39,870 nucleotides of DNA from Deltaproteobacteria bacterium RIFCSPHIGHO2_02_FULL_40_28 (lineage in GTDB: Bacteria > UBA10199 > 2-12-FULL-40-28): assembly GCA_001798135.1 (NCBI GenBank), contig MGRJ01000001.1, forward strand, positions 1 through 39,870, given 5' to 3'. Both the position numbers and the translations under genes were made by a program. Numbering within the stretch: the first letter of the stretch is position 1; each line of letters opens with the position of its first letter. The notes below the pieces were generated by a model. That model saw nothing but the letters and a program-made list of their open reading frames with translations. It did not search any database and had not been told where the DNA came from. Of this stretch, positions 14,241 through 24,700 are shown piece after piece.

Positions 14241-15167
14241 TCAATGATTCCGATTCTTCCAAATCTTTACCGCTAATTTCATGGCTTCTTTCATACTTGA
14301 AGGATTTGCAATGCCTTTTCCTGCAATATCAAAGGCACATCCATGATCGGGTGAAGTACGAATGATGGGCAGCCCTAGAGTGAGGTTAACCCCACAATCA
14401 AAAGAAAGAGTTTTTACAGGAATTAAACCCTGATCATGGTAAAGACAAACCACAACATCAAATTTTTTTTTCACCGCTTGATAAAAAATGGTGTCAGCCG
14501 GGTAGGGGCCATCTACATTCATTTTAAATTGACGTGCTTTTTTAATCGCAGGAGCAATTATTTTTTGATCCTCGCTTCCTAAAAGTCCATTTTCTCCCGC
14601 ATGGGGATTTAATCCACAAACAGCAATGTGTGGATTTTTAATTCCAAAATCTTTTTTTAACGCTTGATGGGTGATCACCATGGTTTCAAAAATAAGAGCT
14701 GGTTTTAGCATAGAAAATATTTTTTTTAACGGAAGATGAATGGTTGTGAGTACAATAGAAAGCTTGGGCGACCATATCATCATCCTTGCCTTATTATTTT
14801 TAAAATGACTCGCAATAAACTCTGTTTGACCAGGATAAGGAAAGCCAGCTTGGTGAAGGTGAGTTTTTGAAACCGGGGCTGTCACTAAGCCATCGCATTC
14901 TTTTTGTAGTACACTTTTCATGGCTTGTTTTAATGCCAAGGCCGAATAAAGCCCAGCTTGACGAGGAGAAATTTTTTGAGCTTGGGTTCCAAAAATTTTC
15001 CAATGGGCCAATTTTTTTATTTTTGGATCGCTAAGGCACTTTTTAACAATCTCTGATCCAATGCCCAAAGGATCACCCAGTGTAATGGCTAAATGAGGTT
15101 TAGGAGTGTCTGATTTCAATGTAGTGACGTCCTCTTGCTTCCATGAGGTAATTTTCAAGCTCATCAC
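14241..15167 (-). CDS. pdxA: 4-hydroxythreonine-4-phosphate dehydrogenase
   Basis: PdxA oxidises 4-phosphohydroxy-threonine in the DXP-dependent pathway to pyridoxal phosphate. The core starts at HLAITLGDPLGIGSEIV. Divalent-metal-binding histidines are visible in THLHQAGFPYPGQTEF, CGLNPHAGENG and LYHDQGL, and the C-terminus has LGLPIIRTSPDHGCAFDIAGKG. The region after about residue 55 is somewhat shorter than in E. coli. The start is uncertain: a GTG at 15167 or ATG at 15164 overlaps surA by over 60 bases, whereas a TTG at 15119 gives an N-terminus nearer the family norm with a 20-base overlap. Last gene of the prsA-like/surA/pdxA operon; surA-pdxA linkage is also seen in E. coli. Confidence 0.92.
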   Translation of the reverse strand: MMSLKITSWKQEDVTTLKSDTPKPHLAITLGDPLGIGSEIVKKCLSDPKIKKLAHWKIFGTQAQKISPRQAGLYSALALKQAMKSVLQKECDGLVTAPVSKTHLHQAGFPYPGQTEFIASHFKNNKARMMIWSPKLSIVLTTIHLPLKKIFSMLKPALIFETMVITHQALKKDFGIKNPHIAVCGLNPHAGENGLLGSEDQKIIAPAIKKARQFKMNVDGPYPADTIFYQAVKKKFDVVVCLYHDQGLIPVKTLSFDCGVNLTLGLPIIRTSPDHGCAFDIAGKGIANPSSMKEAMKLAVKIWKNRNH

Positions 15168-16041
15168 TTACACGTTGATCAATCAGTTTTTGACGAATAG
15201 GCTCTTTAATGTCTTTTAAGGGCCTGGTAAACGGATTTTTAGCTTCTACGAGCTTGAAAATAAAAATCCCTCCATTGGGGACAGGCATGGGAGGAGAAAT
15301 TTCACCGGGTTTAAGTGAGTAAAGAAGATTTAAAAGCTCAGGTCTTAAAGAACTTGCATTTACAAGGCCCGAATCCCCATCTTTATTAACAAAGGCTCCC
15401 TTCGAATACTTTCGAGCCAGCGCTTGAAAATTTTCTCCTTTTTTAGCTTGAGCCAACACTTGTTCCATTAAATCAATCACACTCCGACCCTGTGCTGATT
15501 CAGCAGTAAGTAATATTTCAAAAAAACGAATTTGTTCATAACCCACAAATTGTTTTGGATTTTTTTTATAGTAATCTTCTAAATCATAATCGGTAATGCG
15601 AATTCGTGGATAAATCACTTTTTGTAAAAATTGATTTTTTCCCAATTCTTTTTGTACAGTTTTTCGATACTCCAAATAGGATATTCCTTCTTTAGCCAAA
15701 GCTTCTTTTAATTGGATTTCTGTTAAATGTTTTTGTCTTAAAACATCCTGAATAGATTGATCCACGTCTGATTCTGGAATGGAAATATTATTTTTTTCAA
15801 TTTCTTGTTCAAAAATAATTTGATTGATTAAGTGTTGGAGCATGGCATCGTCTCCCATGCCCTGTGGTTGATTTTTAGAAATTTGCCCCAACAAGTTTTG
15901 ATTTAAAAATTTACGGGCATTTTCGATATCAGATTGAGTAATCACCTCGTTATCCACCAAAGCAGTAATTTTGTTTATCACTGTGGCTTGGGAAGTGGTT
16001 GTGATGAAGAAAAAAGAGATTAAAAAAAGAACTTTAAACAT
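15100..16041 (-). CDS. surA: SurA-like periplasmic peptidyl-prolyl isomerase
   Basis: A periplasmic chaperone for outer-membrane proteins. The 313-residue protein has a signal peptide (about residues 1-19, ending SQA), a SurA N-terminal domain (ITALVDNEVITQSDIENA) and one parvulin domain (about residues 170-265: IRFFEILL, ALARKYSKG, DGDSGLVN, LKPGEISPP). E. coli SurA has two parvulin domains, so this is the short single-domain form. The final helix (VSDELENYLMEARGRHYIEIR) completes the chaperone module. It lies between another parvulin gene and pdxA on the same strand and overlaps pdxA. Confidence 0.88.
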   Translation of the reverse strand: MFKVLFLISFFFITTTSQATVINKITALVDNEVITQSDIENARKFLNQNLLGQISKNQPQGMGDDAMLQHLINQIIFEQEIEKNNISIPESDVDQSIQDVLRQKHLTEIQLKEALAKEGISYLEYRKTVQKELGKNQFLQKVIYPRIRITDYDLEDYYKKNPKQFVGYEQIRFFEILLTAESAQGRSVIDLMEQVLAQAKKGENFQALARKYSKGAFVNKDGDSGLVNASSLRPELLNLLYSLKPGEISPPMPVPNGGIFIFKLVEAKNPFTRPLKDIKEPIRQKLIDQRVSDELENYLMEARGRHYIEIRHS

Positions 16042-16087
16042 AATTTCCTATAAAACGCCTTGCATCCCCAATCAAGTTCTTAAAAAA

Positions 16088-17032
16088 TTAAAGACTAAAA
16101 TTTTCTAAAGTCTCATCTATAATAGAAATTTGGGCTTTTATACGAAGCTCTTCTATCCAGCTTTCATAAACAGCAGCTAGTTTTTTTTGGAAAAGTGTAG
16201 CTCGAATTTCTTGCCCAACTTCTAAAAAAGGCTGAGTTTGTTTTGGTTTTTTATCGATAAGTTTAAAAATATGATAACCATAAGGGCTTTTAATCACAGG
16301 AGAAAGTTCACTAATTTCAAGTTTTTCCACGGCTTGATCAAATTCTACAGGATGAGTTCCTTTTTCAAAAAAACCCAAATCACCTCCGTTAGCCCGGTCG
16401 GGAGAGAGGGAATTCATAATAGCTAATTTTGCAAAATTTTCCCCTTTTAAAAGACGTTTATGGAGTTCTTGGGCTTTTTCTAAAGTGTCGGTAACAATGT
16501 GGCGGGCACGATATTGCTCGTTTTTGGCATAATCTTTGATGTTTTTTTGATAATATTGCAACACCTCTTCACTCGATACATTATTTTTTTTCATCAAGGT
16601 TTCATGGATGATTTTTGCTACAGCTATATTTTCTTCAGCCATTTCTGTCCATAAAGAGTAAGGAATGCCACGTTCTTCTAACATCATGTCAAATTCATGG
16701 TCAGTATATCCCTTTTTCATGTTTTTTATTCCTTCAGCTTTCTCGTTTTCTGTTAAAAGAATATTGTTTTGGGCTCCCCAATCGATAATAATCCGATGAT
16801 CAATCATGCGATTAAGAATTTCGGTTTTAAGTCCTTCAAATTGTTTTCCTTTCAAAACATGATTTTCTTCATACTTCATACTTTCTAAATTAATGCGAAA
16901 GCGGAGTTGAGTTTCCTTAATGGCAATTCCATTAACTAAGGCAATAATAGCGGGAGGTTGAGGTTGTTCTTTGCGTGTTAAACACGCCAAAGGAATAAGA
17001 CACAGAAGTAAAAAAAGGTTTTTAAATCTCAT
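16088..17032 (-). CDS. Lipoprotein peptidyl-prolyl isomerase, PrsA/SurA-like
   Basis: The start at 17032 is chosen because MRFKNLFLLLCLIPLAC is a textbook lipoprotein signal with the lipidated cysteine at C17; a longer in-frame start at 17080 would bury it. About 314 residues: SurA-like N-terminal part (ALVNGIAIKETQLRFRI), a helical linker, and one parvulin domain (about residues 175-270: YRARHIVTD, KRLLKGENFAKLAI, ANGGDLGFFEKG, SPYGYHIFKL). Expected to assist folding of exported proteins from the membrane surface. It precedes surA by 46 bases and both precede pdxA, giving a three-gene unit. It is divergent from the atp operon, with about 110 bases between. Confidence 0.85.
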   Translation of the reverse strand: MRFKNLFLLLCLIPLACLTRKEQPQPPAIIALVNGIAIKETQLRFRINLESMKYEENHVLKGKQFEGLKTEILNRMIDHRIIIDWGAQNNILLTENEKAEGIKNMKKGYTDHEFDMMLEERGIPYSLWTEMAEENIAVAKIIHETLMKKNNVSSEEVLQYYQKNIKDYAKNEQYRARHIVTDTLEKAQELHKRLLKGENFAKLAIMNSLSPDRANGGDLGFFEKGTHPVEFDQAVEKLEISELSPVIKSPYGYHIFKLIDKKPKQTQPFLEVGQEIRATLFQKKLAAVYESWIEELRIKAQISIIDETLENFSL

Positions 17033-17122
17033 ATGAATAAAGTTGAATTTACTGTTCTCATCAGCCTCGGTAATACCCAAAAAACCCTTTTGTTACAAGA
17101 AGTTAAAAGTCATCCAATCCTC

Positions 17123-17151
17123 TTGACAGGGGCTAGTCTTCATGTTACGCA
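17123..17151 (+). promoter_or_regulatory. Possible promoter of the atp operon
   Basis: TTGACA at 17123-17128 is an exact -35 hexamer. The best -10 partner at 17 bases is TACGCA (17146-17151), which is poor and would lie inside the first codons if the atpF' ATG at 17142 is used. If real, translation would start at M9 (17166) instead. Weak evidence. Confidence 0.25.
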
Positions 17152-17597
17152 ACGCACAATTTTTCATGATTGATCTTTATCCAAATGCAACGTTGCCAAT
17201 CCTTTTGGCTTTATTCCTTACGGTGCTTTTTATTCTCAATCGTCTGGTTTTTCGTCCAACCATTTCTCTTATCGAGGCTAGGCACTATGAAACAGAGAAA
17301 CTAAGCGAAAAGATTGCAGGATTAAGTCAAGATACGCATCGACTTTTAGAAACCTATCAAAGAAAAATAGAAGAGGCCAGGTTGTTGGCTTCGGAAGAAA
17401 GAGAAAAACTTATTTTAAAAGGAAGGGAAAAAGAACGAGATCTTTTTTCTCAAGTGAGAAGTGAAAATGAGGCTTTTTTATCTGAATTTCGGGCTAATCT
17501 TTCTCAAGAAAAAAAAGAAGCCGAGTTAAAGCTAAAACAATATGTGCAAGATTTAGCTAAAGACATGGTAGCCAAGGTTTTAAAATCAGTGGCATGA
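17142..17597 (+). CDS. atpF': ATP synthase F0 subunit b'
   Basis: A peripheral-stalk subunit of F-type ATP synthase. The 151-residue protein has one N-terminal membrane segment (TLPILLALFLTVLFILNRLVF) and then a long, highly charged coiled coil ending KDMVAKVLKSVA, the b/b' layout. Two candidate starts, M1 at 17142 and M9 at 17166, cannot be separated; neither has a clear ribosome-binding site. It is followed by a second, different b-type gene, so the stalk is probably a b-b' heterodimer, as in cyanobacteria, photosynthetic bacteria and many deltaproteobacteria. First gene of the atp operon. Confidence 0.88.
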   Translation: MLRNAQFFMIDLYPNATLPILLALFLTVLFILNRLVFRPTISLIEARHYETEKLSEKIAGLSQDTHRLLETYQRKIEEARLLASEEREKLILKGREKERDLFSQVRSENEAFLSEFRANLSQEKKEAELKLKQYVQDLAKDMVAKVLKSVA

Positions 17598-17619
17598 ACT
17601 AAAGGACAAAAAAGTAGAA

Positions 17620-18195
17620 ATGAAAAAAATATTTTCCATTTTAATTTTTTTATTTGTGATGAGTAGTGCGAGTGCTCTTTTTGCTAGCGAGGCCTCTCAT
17701 CAGGAAAATCAAGCTCCAGACTTAAAGTTAGTTTTTCGTCTGATTAACTTTGCAATTTTTGCTGGTGTTTTAGGTTTTGTTTTAAAGAAACCCGTAGCGG
17801 ATTATTTTTCAAAAAGATCTGAACTTCTAAAAGAAAAAATAGAGGCCAATAGAGCATCTCATCAAAAGGCCTTAGAGGAGCATCAGGAAATTGCACGCAA
17901 ACTTAAAAATATTGAACAAGAAAGCCGAGAGCTTTTAACTTCTTTTCATCAAGATGGAATACGTGAAAAAGAAAAAATAATTGAACAAGCAAATAGCCTG
18001 GTTTCCCAATTACGTGAGGATGCAAAAAAAATTACAGAGTCTGAACTTAAAAAAGCAAAAGAAGAATTAAAAAACATAGCCATTGGGTTAGCTGTTGAAT
18101 TAGCCGAAAAATCTGTTCAACGCGACATAACAGCAGAAGATGAAATGAATTTGGCTCATAATTTCGTAAAAGGAATCGATAAAGTGTATGATTGA
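17620..18195 (+). CDS. atpF: ATP synthase F0 subunit b
   Basis: A second peripheral-stalk subunit, 191 residues. It starts with an extra hydrophobic segment resembling a signal peptide (about residues 4-23, ending ALFASEA), then the membrane anchor (FRLINFAIFAGVLGFVLKKP) and a long charged coiled coil to a C-terminal ELAEKSVQRDI segment typical of b. The family motif 'n..lf..vL..fl.kP' is recognisable. The signal-like extension is common in deltaproteobacterial b subunits. It overlaps atpH by eight bases (18188-18195). Confidence 0.92.
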   Translation: MKKIFSILIFLFVMSSASALFASEASHQENQAPDLKLVFRLINFAIFAGVLGFVLKKPVADYFSKRSELLKEKIEANRASHQKALEEHQEIARKLKNIEQESRELLTSFHQDGIREKEKIIEQANSLVSQLREDAKKITESELKKAKEELKNIAIGLAVELAEKSVQRDITAEDEMNLAHNFVKGIDKVYD

Positions 18196-18730
18196 ACTTG
18201 TTATTTCAAGACGCTACGCCAAAGCCCTTGTTGATTTAGCCAAGGAGAAAAACAGCTTGGATGTTTATCTTTCAAACATGAAACAACTGGTAGATATCAT
18301 GCAGGCATCCCCCAGTTTTTTAAATACCTTGAATGATCGGTTTATTCCCATGGGAGATAGAAGAAAGGTGCTCGATTTAGTGCTTCAAAAAATGGGTTCC
18401 CCCGATGATTTTGCTAACTTTTCAAGGCTTTTACTCAGGAAAAGTCGTTTTGGATTGATTTACTTTATTGCCAGAATTTTTGAAAAAATGGTGTTGGTTC
18501 TTCAAGGAAGAGCCTTGGCACAAATAGTTTCAGCTAAAGAATTAAATGATAAAACATATGGTGAACTTCAAAAAATTTTATCCGTGCTTACTAAAAAAGA
18601 AGTGGTTATTGAAAAGAAAATAAAACCCCAAGTTTTGGGTGGCATTGCAGTTTCAATTGAAGGTGAATACTTTGATGGTACTATTAAAGCGCATTTAAAC
18701 AATATGGCTAACGAAATGAGAAAAAATTAA
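18188..18730 (+). CDS. atpH: ATP synthase F1 subunit delta
   Basis: The delta subunit joins the peripheral stalk to the top of the alpha3beta3 head. The 180-residue length is standard. The N-terminal helical domain shows [21 protein letters not shown]; the C-terminal domain ends in [30 protein letters not shown], matching the family signature 'dpsliGG....ig....D.Si...L..l'. It overlaps the preceding atpF and precedes atpA with a 13-base gap containing a strong GGAGG ribosome-binding site for atpA. Confidence 0.94.
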   Translation: MIELVISRRYAKALVDLAKEKNSLDVYLSNMKQLVDIMQASPSFLNTLNDRFIPMGDRRKVLDLVLQKMGSPDDFANFSRLLLRKSRFGLIYFIARIFEKMVLVLQGRALAQIVSAKELNDKTYGELQKILSVLTKKEVVIEKKIKPQVLGGIAVSIEGEYFDGTIKAHLNNMANEMRKN

Positions 18731-18743
18731 GGAGGAAAGAGTA

Positions 18744-20252
18744 ATGCAAATACGAGCAGAAGAAATTAGTGAAATTTTAAAAAAAGAAATTCAAAATTAC
18801 GACAAAGTAATTGATAGGGCCGAGGTGGGCACAGTGATTTCGGTTGGAGATGGAATTGCGCGTGTGCATGGTTTAGAAAAAGCCATGGCCGGGGAGCTTT
18901 TGGAGTTTCCTGGTGGCATTCGTGGCATTGCCTTAAACCTTGACGAAGATGATGTAGGTGTTGCCATCATGGGTTCGGATATCACCATTCGCGAAGGCGA
19001 TGTGGTTAAAAGAACCAATCGTATTGCCGAAGTGCCCGTTGGTGAAGCCTTGTTAGGGCGAGTGGTTAATGCCTTGGGTGAGGCTGTGGATGGTTTGGGT
19101 CCTATTCAAAGCAAGGAAAATCGCCGTATTGAAATTAAAGCTCCTGGTATTGTGAAAAGAAGAGGTGTGAACGAGCCCTTGCAAACCGGTATTAAGGCAA
19201 TTGATGCCATGATTCCTATTGGACGAGGTCAGCGTGAGCTGATCATTGGGGATCGTCAAACAGGTAAAACTGCCATTGCGATTGACACCATCATTAATCA
19301 AAAAGGAAACGGTGTTTATTGTTTTTATGTAGCCATTGGTCAAAAACAATCAACAGTTGCCAGGGTGGTTGATAAATTAAGAGAAACAGGAGCACTTGAA
19401 TATACAACCATGGTTATTGCCAATGCTTCTGATCCTGCACCTCTTCAGTTTATTGCTCCTTACACAGGTTGCACCATGGCTGAATATTTTAGAGATACAA
19501 AACGTCATGCCTTAATTATTTATGATGATCTTTCCAAACAAGCTGTGGCCTATCGTCAACTTTCTCTTTTACTTCGTCGTCCTCCGGGCCGAGAAGCGTA
19601 TCCTGGAGATGTTTTTTATCTTCACTCTCGTCTTTTAGAAAGAGCTTCTAAACTTTCCGATAAAGAAGGTGGGGGTTCGCTTACGGCCCTTCCCATCATC
19701 GAAACCCAAGCGGGTGATGTATCGGCCTATATTCCTACCAATGTGATCTCAATTACCGATGGACAAATTTATCTCGAAGCTGATTTATTTTATTCGGGCG
19801 TTCGTCCTGCTGTAAACGTGGGGTTATCAGTTTCGCGCGTGGGGGGTGCTGCTCAGATTAAAGCCATGAAACAAGTTGCTGGAACTCTTCGTTTAGAGTT
19901 GGCCCAATTTCGTGAATTGGCCGCTTTTGCCCAATTTGGTTCCGATTTAGACAAAGCCACTCAAGCCCAGTTAGCCAGGGGTCAGCGCTTGGTTGAAATT
20001 TTAAAACAAGGGCAATACGAACCCATGCCAGTGGAAATTCAAGTGGTTCAAATCTATGCAGCTTCGCAAGGTTTTGTGGATGGTTATCCTGTTGGTGTGC
20101 TTCCAAAATATCTCAAAGAATTAAACCTGTTTTTAGCGAGCAAAAAATCTCAGGTTTTAGAAACTTTGCGTCAGAAAAAAGCTTTGGATGATGAGATGAA
20201 AAAACTTCTCAGTGAAACTCTCGAGGAGTTTAAGAAATTTTTTGTAGCTTAA
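18744..20252 (+). CDS. atpA: ATP synthase F1 subunit alpha
   Basis: The regulatory nucleotide-binding subunit of F1, 502 residues, normal length. The Walker A motif is GDRQTGKT at 169-176. The arginine-finger region [10 protein letters not shown] and the highly conserved [21 protein letters not shown] block are intact. It has a very strong ribosome-binding site (AAGGAGGAAAG). A small hairpin (20244-20260) overlaps its stop codon. No anomalies. Confidence 0.98.
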   Translation: MQIRAEEISEILKKEIQNYDKVIDRAEVGTVISVGDGIARVHGLEKAMAGELLEFPGGIRGIALNLDEDDVGVAIMGSDITIREGDVVKRTNRIAEVPVGEALLGRVVNALGEAVDGLGPIQSKENRRIEIKAPGIVKRRGVNEPLQTGIKAIDAMIPIGRGQRELIIGDRQTGKTAIAIDTIINQKGNGVYCFYVAIGQKQSTVARVVDKLRETGALEYTTMVIANASDPAPLQFIAPYTGCTMAEYFRDTKRHALIIYDDLSKQAVAYRQLSLLLRRPPGREAYPGDVFYLHSRLLERASKLSDKEGGGSLTALPIIETQAGDVSAYIPTNVISITDGQIYLEADLFYSGVRPAVNVGLSVSRVGGAAQIKAMKQVAGTLRLELAQFRELAAFAQFGSDLDKATQAQLARGQRLVEILKQGQYEPMPVEIQVVQIYAASQGFVDGYPVGVLPKYLKELNLFLASKKSQVLETLRQKKALDDEMKKLLSETLEEFKKFFVA

Positions 20253-20260
20253 AAAGCTAC
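20244..20260 (+). promoter_or_regulatory. Hairpin over the atpA stop codon
   Basis: GTAGCTT (20244-20250) and AAGCTAC (20254-20260) form a seven-pair stem with a three-base loop. The stem includes the atpA TAA. It may slow ribosomes, protect an RNA end or set the atpA:atpG ratio; it has no U-tract and is too weak to be a terminator within the operon. Confidence 0.35.
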
Positions 20261-20276
20261 CCCTGTTAATTAAATT

Positions 20277-21137
20277 ATGGCATCACTTAAAGAAATTCGA
20301 AAGCGCATTACTTCGGTGAAAAATACGCAAAAAATCACCAAGGCTATGAAAATGGTGGCTGCGGCTAAGCTTCGTCGTGCTCAAACGGCGGTACAACAAG
20401 CCAGGCCCTATGCCCGTGCTTTAAAGAATGTAATTTCCGATTTAGTTTCTCGTAATACCAACCATCCCTTGTTAACTCCTAAAGTAGAACTTAAAAAGGC
20501 GCTTTTCCTTCTCTACACTTCTAATCGTGGTTTGTGTGGGGGATATAATTCTGTTCTTTTGCGTAAGGTTGAAAGATATGTGGCAGAAGCTTCAAAAAAT
20601 TTGGATACCATTGATTTGGATGTGATTGGAAGAAAAGGTCGTGATTTTTATCGGGCTCGTCAGAAAATCATACATGCTGAGCTTCCAGAATTAGCTGACA
20701 AATTTCCCTTTGCCAGGGCTGATGAATTAGCATCTCAGATGATTCAGGGTTTTTTGGATGGTAGTTATGATGAATACTACATTGTTTATAACGAGTTTAA
20801 ATCGGCCATTTCGCAAGAAGTAAAAATAGAAAAAATTTTACCAATTGGGTTTGAATTTGTTACCCAAGAAGTGAAGGGCGTGGATTATCTTTATGAGCCC
20901 TCCCAATCTGAGGTGTTAGATTATGTAATTCCTAAATTTGTAGCCATGCAAATTTATCGAGCTCATTTGGAGGCCCATGCTTCAGAATTAGGTTCGCGCA
21001 TGTCGGCCATGGATAGTGCAACTAAAAATGCACGGGATATGATTAGTAGGCTTACTCTTGTTTATAACCGAGCCAGGCAAGCTTCTATTACCAAGGATTT
21101 GATGGATATTGTAAATGGTTCTGAAGCCATGAAATAA
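20277..21137 (+). CDS. atpG: ATP synthase F1 subunit gamma
   Basis: The central rotor shaft of F1, 286 residues, normal length. The N-terminal helix MASLKEIRKRITSVKNTQKI and TKAMKMVAAAKLRRAQ, and the C-terminal helix ending in RMSAMDSATKNARDMI and YNRARQASITKDLMDIV are the family hallmarks. The middle Rossmann-like domain contains SNRGLCGGYN. Located 24 bases after atpA and 18 bases before atpD. Confidence 0.97.
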   Translation: MASLKEIRKRITSVKNTQKITKAMKMVAAAKLRRAQTAVQQARPYARALKNVISDLVSRNTNHPLLTPKVELKKALFLLYTSNRGLCGGYNSVLLRKVERYVAEASKNLDTIDLDVIGRKGRDFYRARQKIIHAELPELADKFPFARADELASQMIQGFLDGSYDEYYIVYNEFKSAISQEVKIEKILPIGFEFVTQEVKGVDYLYEPSQSEVLDYVIPKFVAMQIYRAHLEAHASELGSRMSAMDSATKNARDMISRLTLVYNRARQASITKDLMDIVNGSEAMK

Positions 21138-22571
<1,434 letters not shown>

Positions 22572-22572
22572 T

Positions 22573-22827
22573 ATGACTTTAAACGTTGAAATTTTAACTC
22601 CTTCTCAGGTGCTTTTAAAAGGCCAAGCAGAATCCCTTGTGGCGCCTGCTATTCAGGGTGAGGTTGAAATCCTTCCCAATCATACCGATTATTTAACCTT
22701 ACTTGGCGAAGGCCGACTCATTCTTAAAAATGGATCCAATGCCCAAGGCTTTACAGTAAAAGGCGGGGTATTAACCATAGCCAAAGACTCTATTACGGTT
22801 TTGGTAGATCAAGTGTTAGAAAGTTAG
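22573..22827 (+). CDS. atpC: ATP synthase F1 subunit epsilon, short form
   Basis: Epsilon couples the rotor shaft to the c-ring. Only 84 residues here against about 130-140 in E. coli. What is present is the N-terminal beta-sandwich (LNVEILTPSQVL, ESLVAPAIQGEVEILPNHTDYLTLL, GFTVKGGVLTIAKDSITVLVD). The C-terminal pair of helices, which in many bacteria binds ATP and can insert to inhibit hydrolysis, is missing. The frame ends in a normal stop with no downstream remnant, so this is a native short form, as in Chlorobium-type epsilons, rather than a truncation. Confidence 0.92.
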   Translation: MTLNVEILTPSQVLLKGQAESLVAPAIQGEVEILPNHTDYLTLLGEGRLILKNGSNAQGFTVKGGVLTIAKDSITVLVDQVLES

Positions 22828-22830
22828 CAA

Positions 22831-22856
22831 CCCCTGTTTCTGAGGGGCGATACAGG
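22831..22856 (+). terminator. Alternative hairpins after atpC
   Basis: CCCCT (22831-22835) can pair with AGGGG (22843-22847), or the overlapping CCTGT (22833-22837) with ACAGG (22852-22856). The two folds exclude each other. There is no U-tract of note, so it may be a weak terminator, an attenuator or chance. Confidence 0.25.
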
Positions 22857-22860
22857 TTTT

Positions 22861-23481
22861 ATGTCTGGCGAATTCCTCGATTTTGGTTCTAGTTTTAAGA
22901 ATGTGTTCCAGCAAAATTCTTTGGAGCAACATTTAGGCACTACTGTATTTTGGCATACGATGCTCTTGGATCAAGATCGTTCTCCTGATCAACTTAAAAT
23001 TGAAGAAGCCCGTGTTTTTAATCCTGATCTTGATTGGGATGTTTTAAAAGCAAGTTATGATCAACTGATTGTTAAAGCAACACAAGATCAATTAGCTCCT
23101 AGCGATGTAAGTGGGTTTTTAAAAATCCTTCACCCTACTCTTCCTCAAACCATGATAAATCAAATGCTTCAACCAGCTCCAGCCTTTAAGATGCAAGAAA
23201 GAGACACAACATTTACTGCTACTCCTAACTATGTGGGGGCAGCTATTCTCGCTAGGTCCCTAGATGGGGATGAAGCAGGTTTTGAGGCAAGGGCCCTCCA
23301 AGTTGCAGAAGCAGATTTTTATCAGCATTTAAATATTTCAGATGGAGCTATTACTCCCCACGAGGTAAGCACATTTTATGTTCAAGGCAACTCTGGTGAT
23401 CACATGGTAGCATTAGCTTTTTGGACAGCGGCTTCTGTTTCTTACCGCATGGTTGATTCAGGCTTAATTCCCACTCCTTAA
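22861..23481 (+). CDS. Hypothetical protein downstream of atpC
   Basis: A 206-residue acidic protein, not recognised. There is no signal peptide or membrane segment. It is mainly helical (WDVLKASYDQLIVKATQDQL, VSGFLKILHPTLPQTMINQML). Two stretches recall degenerate EF-hand loops, SLDGDEAGF and NISDGAITPHEVSTF, the latter with the 'DG.It..E' pattern, but the first acidic positions are missing, so calcium binding is doubtful. It follows atpC by 33 bases on the same strand, so it may be co-transcribed with the atp genes. No Shine-Dalgarno site is clear. Its stop overlaps that of the convergent ATPase gene. Confidence 0.65.
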   Translation: MSGEFLDFGSSFKNVFQQNSLEQHLGTTVFWHTMLLDQDRSPDQLKIEEARVFNPDLDWDVLKASYDQLIVKATQDQLAPSDVSGFLKILHPTLPQTMINQMLQPAPAFKMQERDTTFTATPNYVGAAILARSLDGDEAGFEARALQVAEADFYQHLNISDGAITPHEVSTFYVQGNSGDHMVALAFWTAASVSYRMVDSGLIPTP

Positions 23482-24629
23482 TAAGAAAATTTTCCTGCCC
23501 ATAATTGCTTTAAAAAATCAGTGATAGGAATAATTTCTATTTTATCTTCAGTGATACGAGACATAGGGGTAAGACCAACCACGATTTTTCGTTTGAGTGG
23601 CAATTCTTCGGACAAAGCTCTTAAACCCTTGAGGTCGTAAGAAGTAATGTTGGAGGATGATTTGATTTCAATAGCTACTGAATCTCCTAAAACACAATCA
23701 ACTTCAAACTGGCTCTGACTTCTCCAAAAAGACAAGGGTGTATCGTTACGGCTGTAATCAAGATACGCCTTTATTTCCAATAAAACCAGATGTTCCAAAG
23801 CTTGTCCATACTCAGCAGAACCTTCCATAATATTTTTACGACTCATTAAATAATTTGCTACACCCACATCGAAAAAATAATATTTTGAGGTAGCTACTGG
23901 TTTACGTTTTTTTGTTTTCTGGAAAGGGGAAATTTCATGAACAAGAAGAGTGTCTTTGAGTATCTGAAAATATTCCCTCACTGTTCTTCCAGGTACTTGA
24001 GCATCGCTTCCTACTTTTGTAAAATTTACCAATTGTCCGTTACATAATCCAGCTACGGTTAAAAATCGGGAAAAATTTTCTATAGAACGGCTTAAACCTT
24101 CGGCGCGAATTTCTTCGTGCAAATAAGTTCCTACATACGCCTTTAAATCTTCGTAGGGCATGGGAGAATCAATAATAGCAGGAAGACTACCGTGATTAAT
24201 GCGATCATTTAATCGGGCATAATCCAACTCGGGGGAAACAAGCGGATGCAAATGGGCTGTCCACAACCGGCCAGCAAGCAAGTTAACTCCTCCTCTTGTG
24301 AGTTTTCGAACGCTGCTTCCAGTAAGCATAAATCTAATGTTGGGGTTAAGTTCGAGTGCACGCTGAACCTCGTTTAACAGGGAAGGAAGTTTTTGTACTT
24401 CATCAACAATAACTAACTTGTCTTGGGGAGTAATCCATTGGCGCAAATATTCTGGGTGGCTACTTAAATCACGAAACACAGGAGCCTCAAGCAAATTATA
24501 GTATCGAGCCGAAGGGTAATTTTTTGTTAATAAAGTGCTTTTTCCGGTTTGTCTGGGGCCAAACAAGAATAAAGATTTATGTTCTAAGATCTTGTTAAGA
24601 TTAATGATTCTATGATATTCTTTAATCAC
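23478..24629 (-). CDS. AAA_14/DUF4143 ATPase (first of two)
   Basis: A 383-residue protein of the 'ATPase with AAA_14 plus DUF4143' class. Walker A is GPRQTGKS (24-31), Walker B is KLVIVDEVQKLPSLL, and MLTGSSVRKLTRGG is the sensor-1-type segment. The C-terminal DUF4143 region carries ALEHLVLLEIKAYL and a nuclease-like SQSQFEVDCVLGDSVAIEIKSS (D...E.K) signature. These proteins are widespread, often variable between strains, and have no settled role. A GTG start with GGAAG nine bases upstream is used. A second, diverged family member lies directly upstream. Confidence 0.86.
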   Translation of the reverse strand: MIKEYHRIINLNKILEHKSLFLFGPRQTGKSTLLTKNYPSARYYNLLEAPVFRDLSSHPEYLRQWITPQDKLVIVDEVQKLPSLLNEVQRALELNPNIRFMLTGSSVRKLTRGGVNLLAGRLWTAHLHPLVSPELDYARLNDRINHGSLPAIIDSPMPYEDLKAYVGTYLHEEIRAEGLSRSIENFSRFLTVAGLCNGQLVNFTKVGSDAQVPGRTVREYFQILKDTLLVHEISPFQKTKKRKPVATSKYYFFDVGVANYLMSRKNIMEGSAEYGQALEHLVLLEIKAYLDYSRNDTPLSFWRSQSQFEVDCVLGDSVAIEIKSSSNITSYDLKGLRALSEELPLKRKIVVGLTPMSRITEDKIEIIPITDFLKQLWAGKFSY

Positions 24630-24700
24630 GCATATATACTTCCATATTTAGCTTAATTTGGCAATATACATTCCAGATTTAATCTCCAAACGAAATTTTA

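Noticed and set aside
16600-17080. PrsA-like gene as a pseudogene because of its long odd N-terminus
   Set aside because: Starting at 17032 gives a normal lipoprotein signal and an intact protein.
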